Origin: an uncultured Prevotellaceae bacterium
GTDB taxonomy: Bacteria > Bacteroidota > Bacteroidia > Bacteroidales > Muribaculaceae
Length of the DNA: 33,656 nucleotides
Direction: 5' to 3'
Assembly (NCBI GenBank): GCA_900318335.1
Contig: ONKF01000030.1
Location: forward strand, 1-33,656
Positions within the stretch are counted from its first letter, which is position 1; every line of letters starts with the position of its first letter. A program made the translations under genes and the position numbers. Under the pieces are notes generated by a model. The model was not told the DNA's origin. It searched no databases and saw nothing but the letters and a program-made list of their open reading frames with translations. This document shows, piece after piece, positions 33,570 through 33,656 of the stretch.

Positions 33570-33656
33570 ATGTTTGCAATGAGGAAATTGACAGTGCAGA
33601 GACAAGGAAAAGGAAATCCCGAGTCCACGTCAAGATTCCGTTCAAAGACAGGTAAA
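33570..33656 (+). CDS. Possible start of a gene cut by the window end
   Basis: From the ATG at 33570 (or the in-frame ATG at 33579) the frame stays open for 29 codons to the last base, reading MFAMRKLTVQRQGKGN and onward, a basic sequence. It lies about 95 bases after the predicted transcription start of the promoter at 33438-33469. I do not recognise the protein and the open stretch is short, so this is a tentative call. Confidence 0.3.
   Translation, partial: MFAMRKLTVQRQGKGNPESTSRFRSKTGK

Overview
The window looks like a chromosomal segment of a gut-type Bacteroidales bacterium (Prevotella or Muribaculaceae-like; the exact family cannot be fixed by eye). The evidence is the RpoB/RpoC sequence type, repeated promoters of the Bacteroidota form (TTTG, about 19 bases, TAnnTTTG), a lack of obvious Shine-Dalgarno sequences, surface proteins of the BtuG/DUF5074 and DUF4465 types, C10 peptidase and BspA-type repeats, and a C-terminal sorting-like tail. 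Every gene I can support lies on the + strand.

Layout. (1) 1-8790: rplL, rpoB, rpoC, with an attenuator-like terminator and a long hairpin between rplL and rpoB. rpoB is damaged in this sequence: about 50 bases are missing near the N-terminus, which breaks the frame, and about 25-30 codons are missing in frame further on. (2) 8818-13557: a cobalamin riboswitch, then a BtuB-type TonB-dependent receptor, a BtuG-type surface lipoprotein and a surface protein ending in a dockerin-like domain. This is a B12 capture and uptake operon. (3) 13729-19143: four secreted paralogues built on one unrecognised beta-rich module ('YNGGNL' motif), each ending in a dockerin-like repeat pair. They carry clear traces of tandem duplication, including a 244-base direct repeat and a gene remnant. 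(4) 19304-22286: anaerobic ribonucleotide reductase nrdD and its activase nrdG, separated by a 142-base element with terminal inverted repeats. (5) 22329-24793: a secreted C10 (streptopain-like) cysteine peptidase with leucine-rich repeats and a dockerin-like end. (6) 24847-28949: a second cobalamin riboswitch driving a large protein that fuses the operon-1 surface domain to a BtuG-like propeller, plus a DUF4465-like secreted protein. (7) 29059-33317: topA and a long coiled-coil protein whose last five residues, QLSLF, match the sliding-clamp-binding motif. (8) A promoter, a leader hairpin and perhaps the start of another gene run to the window end.

How the genes fit together. The two riboswitch-controlled units form a split cobalamin-acquisition system: surface binders capture corrinoid and hand it to BtuB, while B12 represses both units. 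The most unusual theme is that seven exported proteins here, including two in the B12 units, end in dockerin-like calcium-loop repeats although no cohesin, scaffoldin or glycoside hydrolase is visible. This suggests a non-cellulosomal surface retention or assembly device. Comparisons to known families are from memory of their motifs; no search was run.
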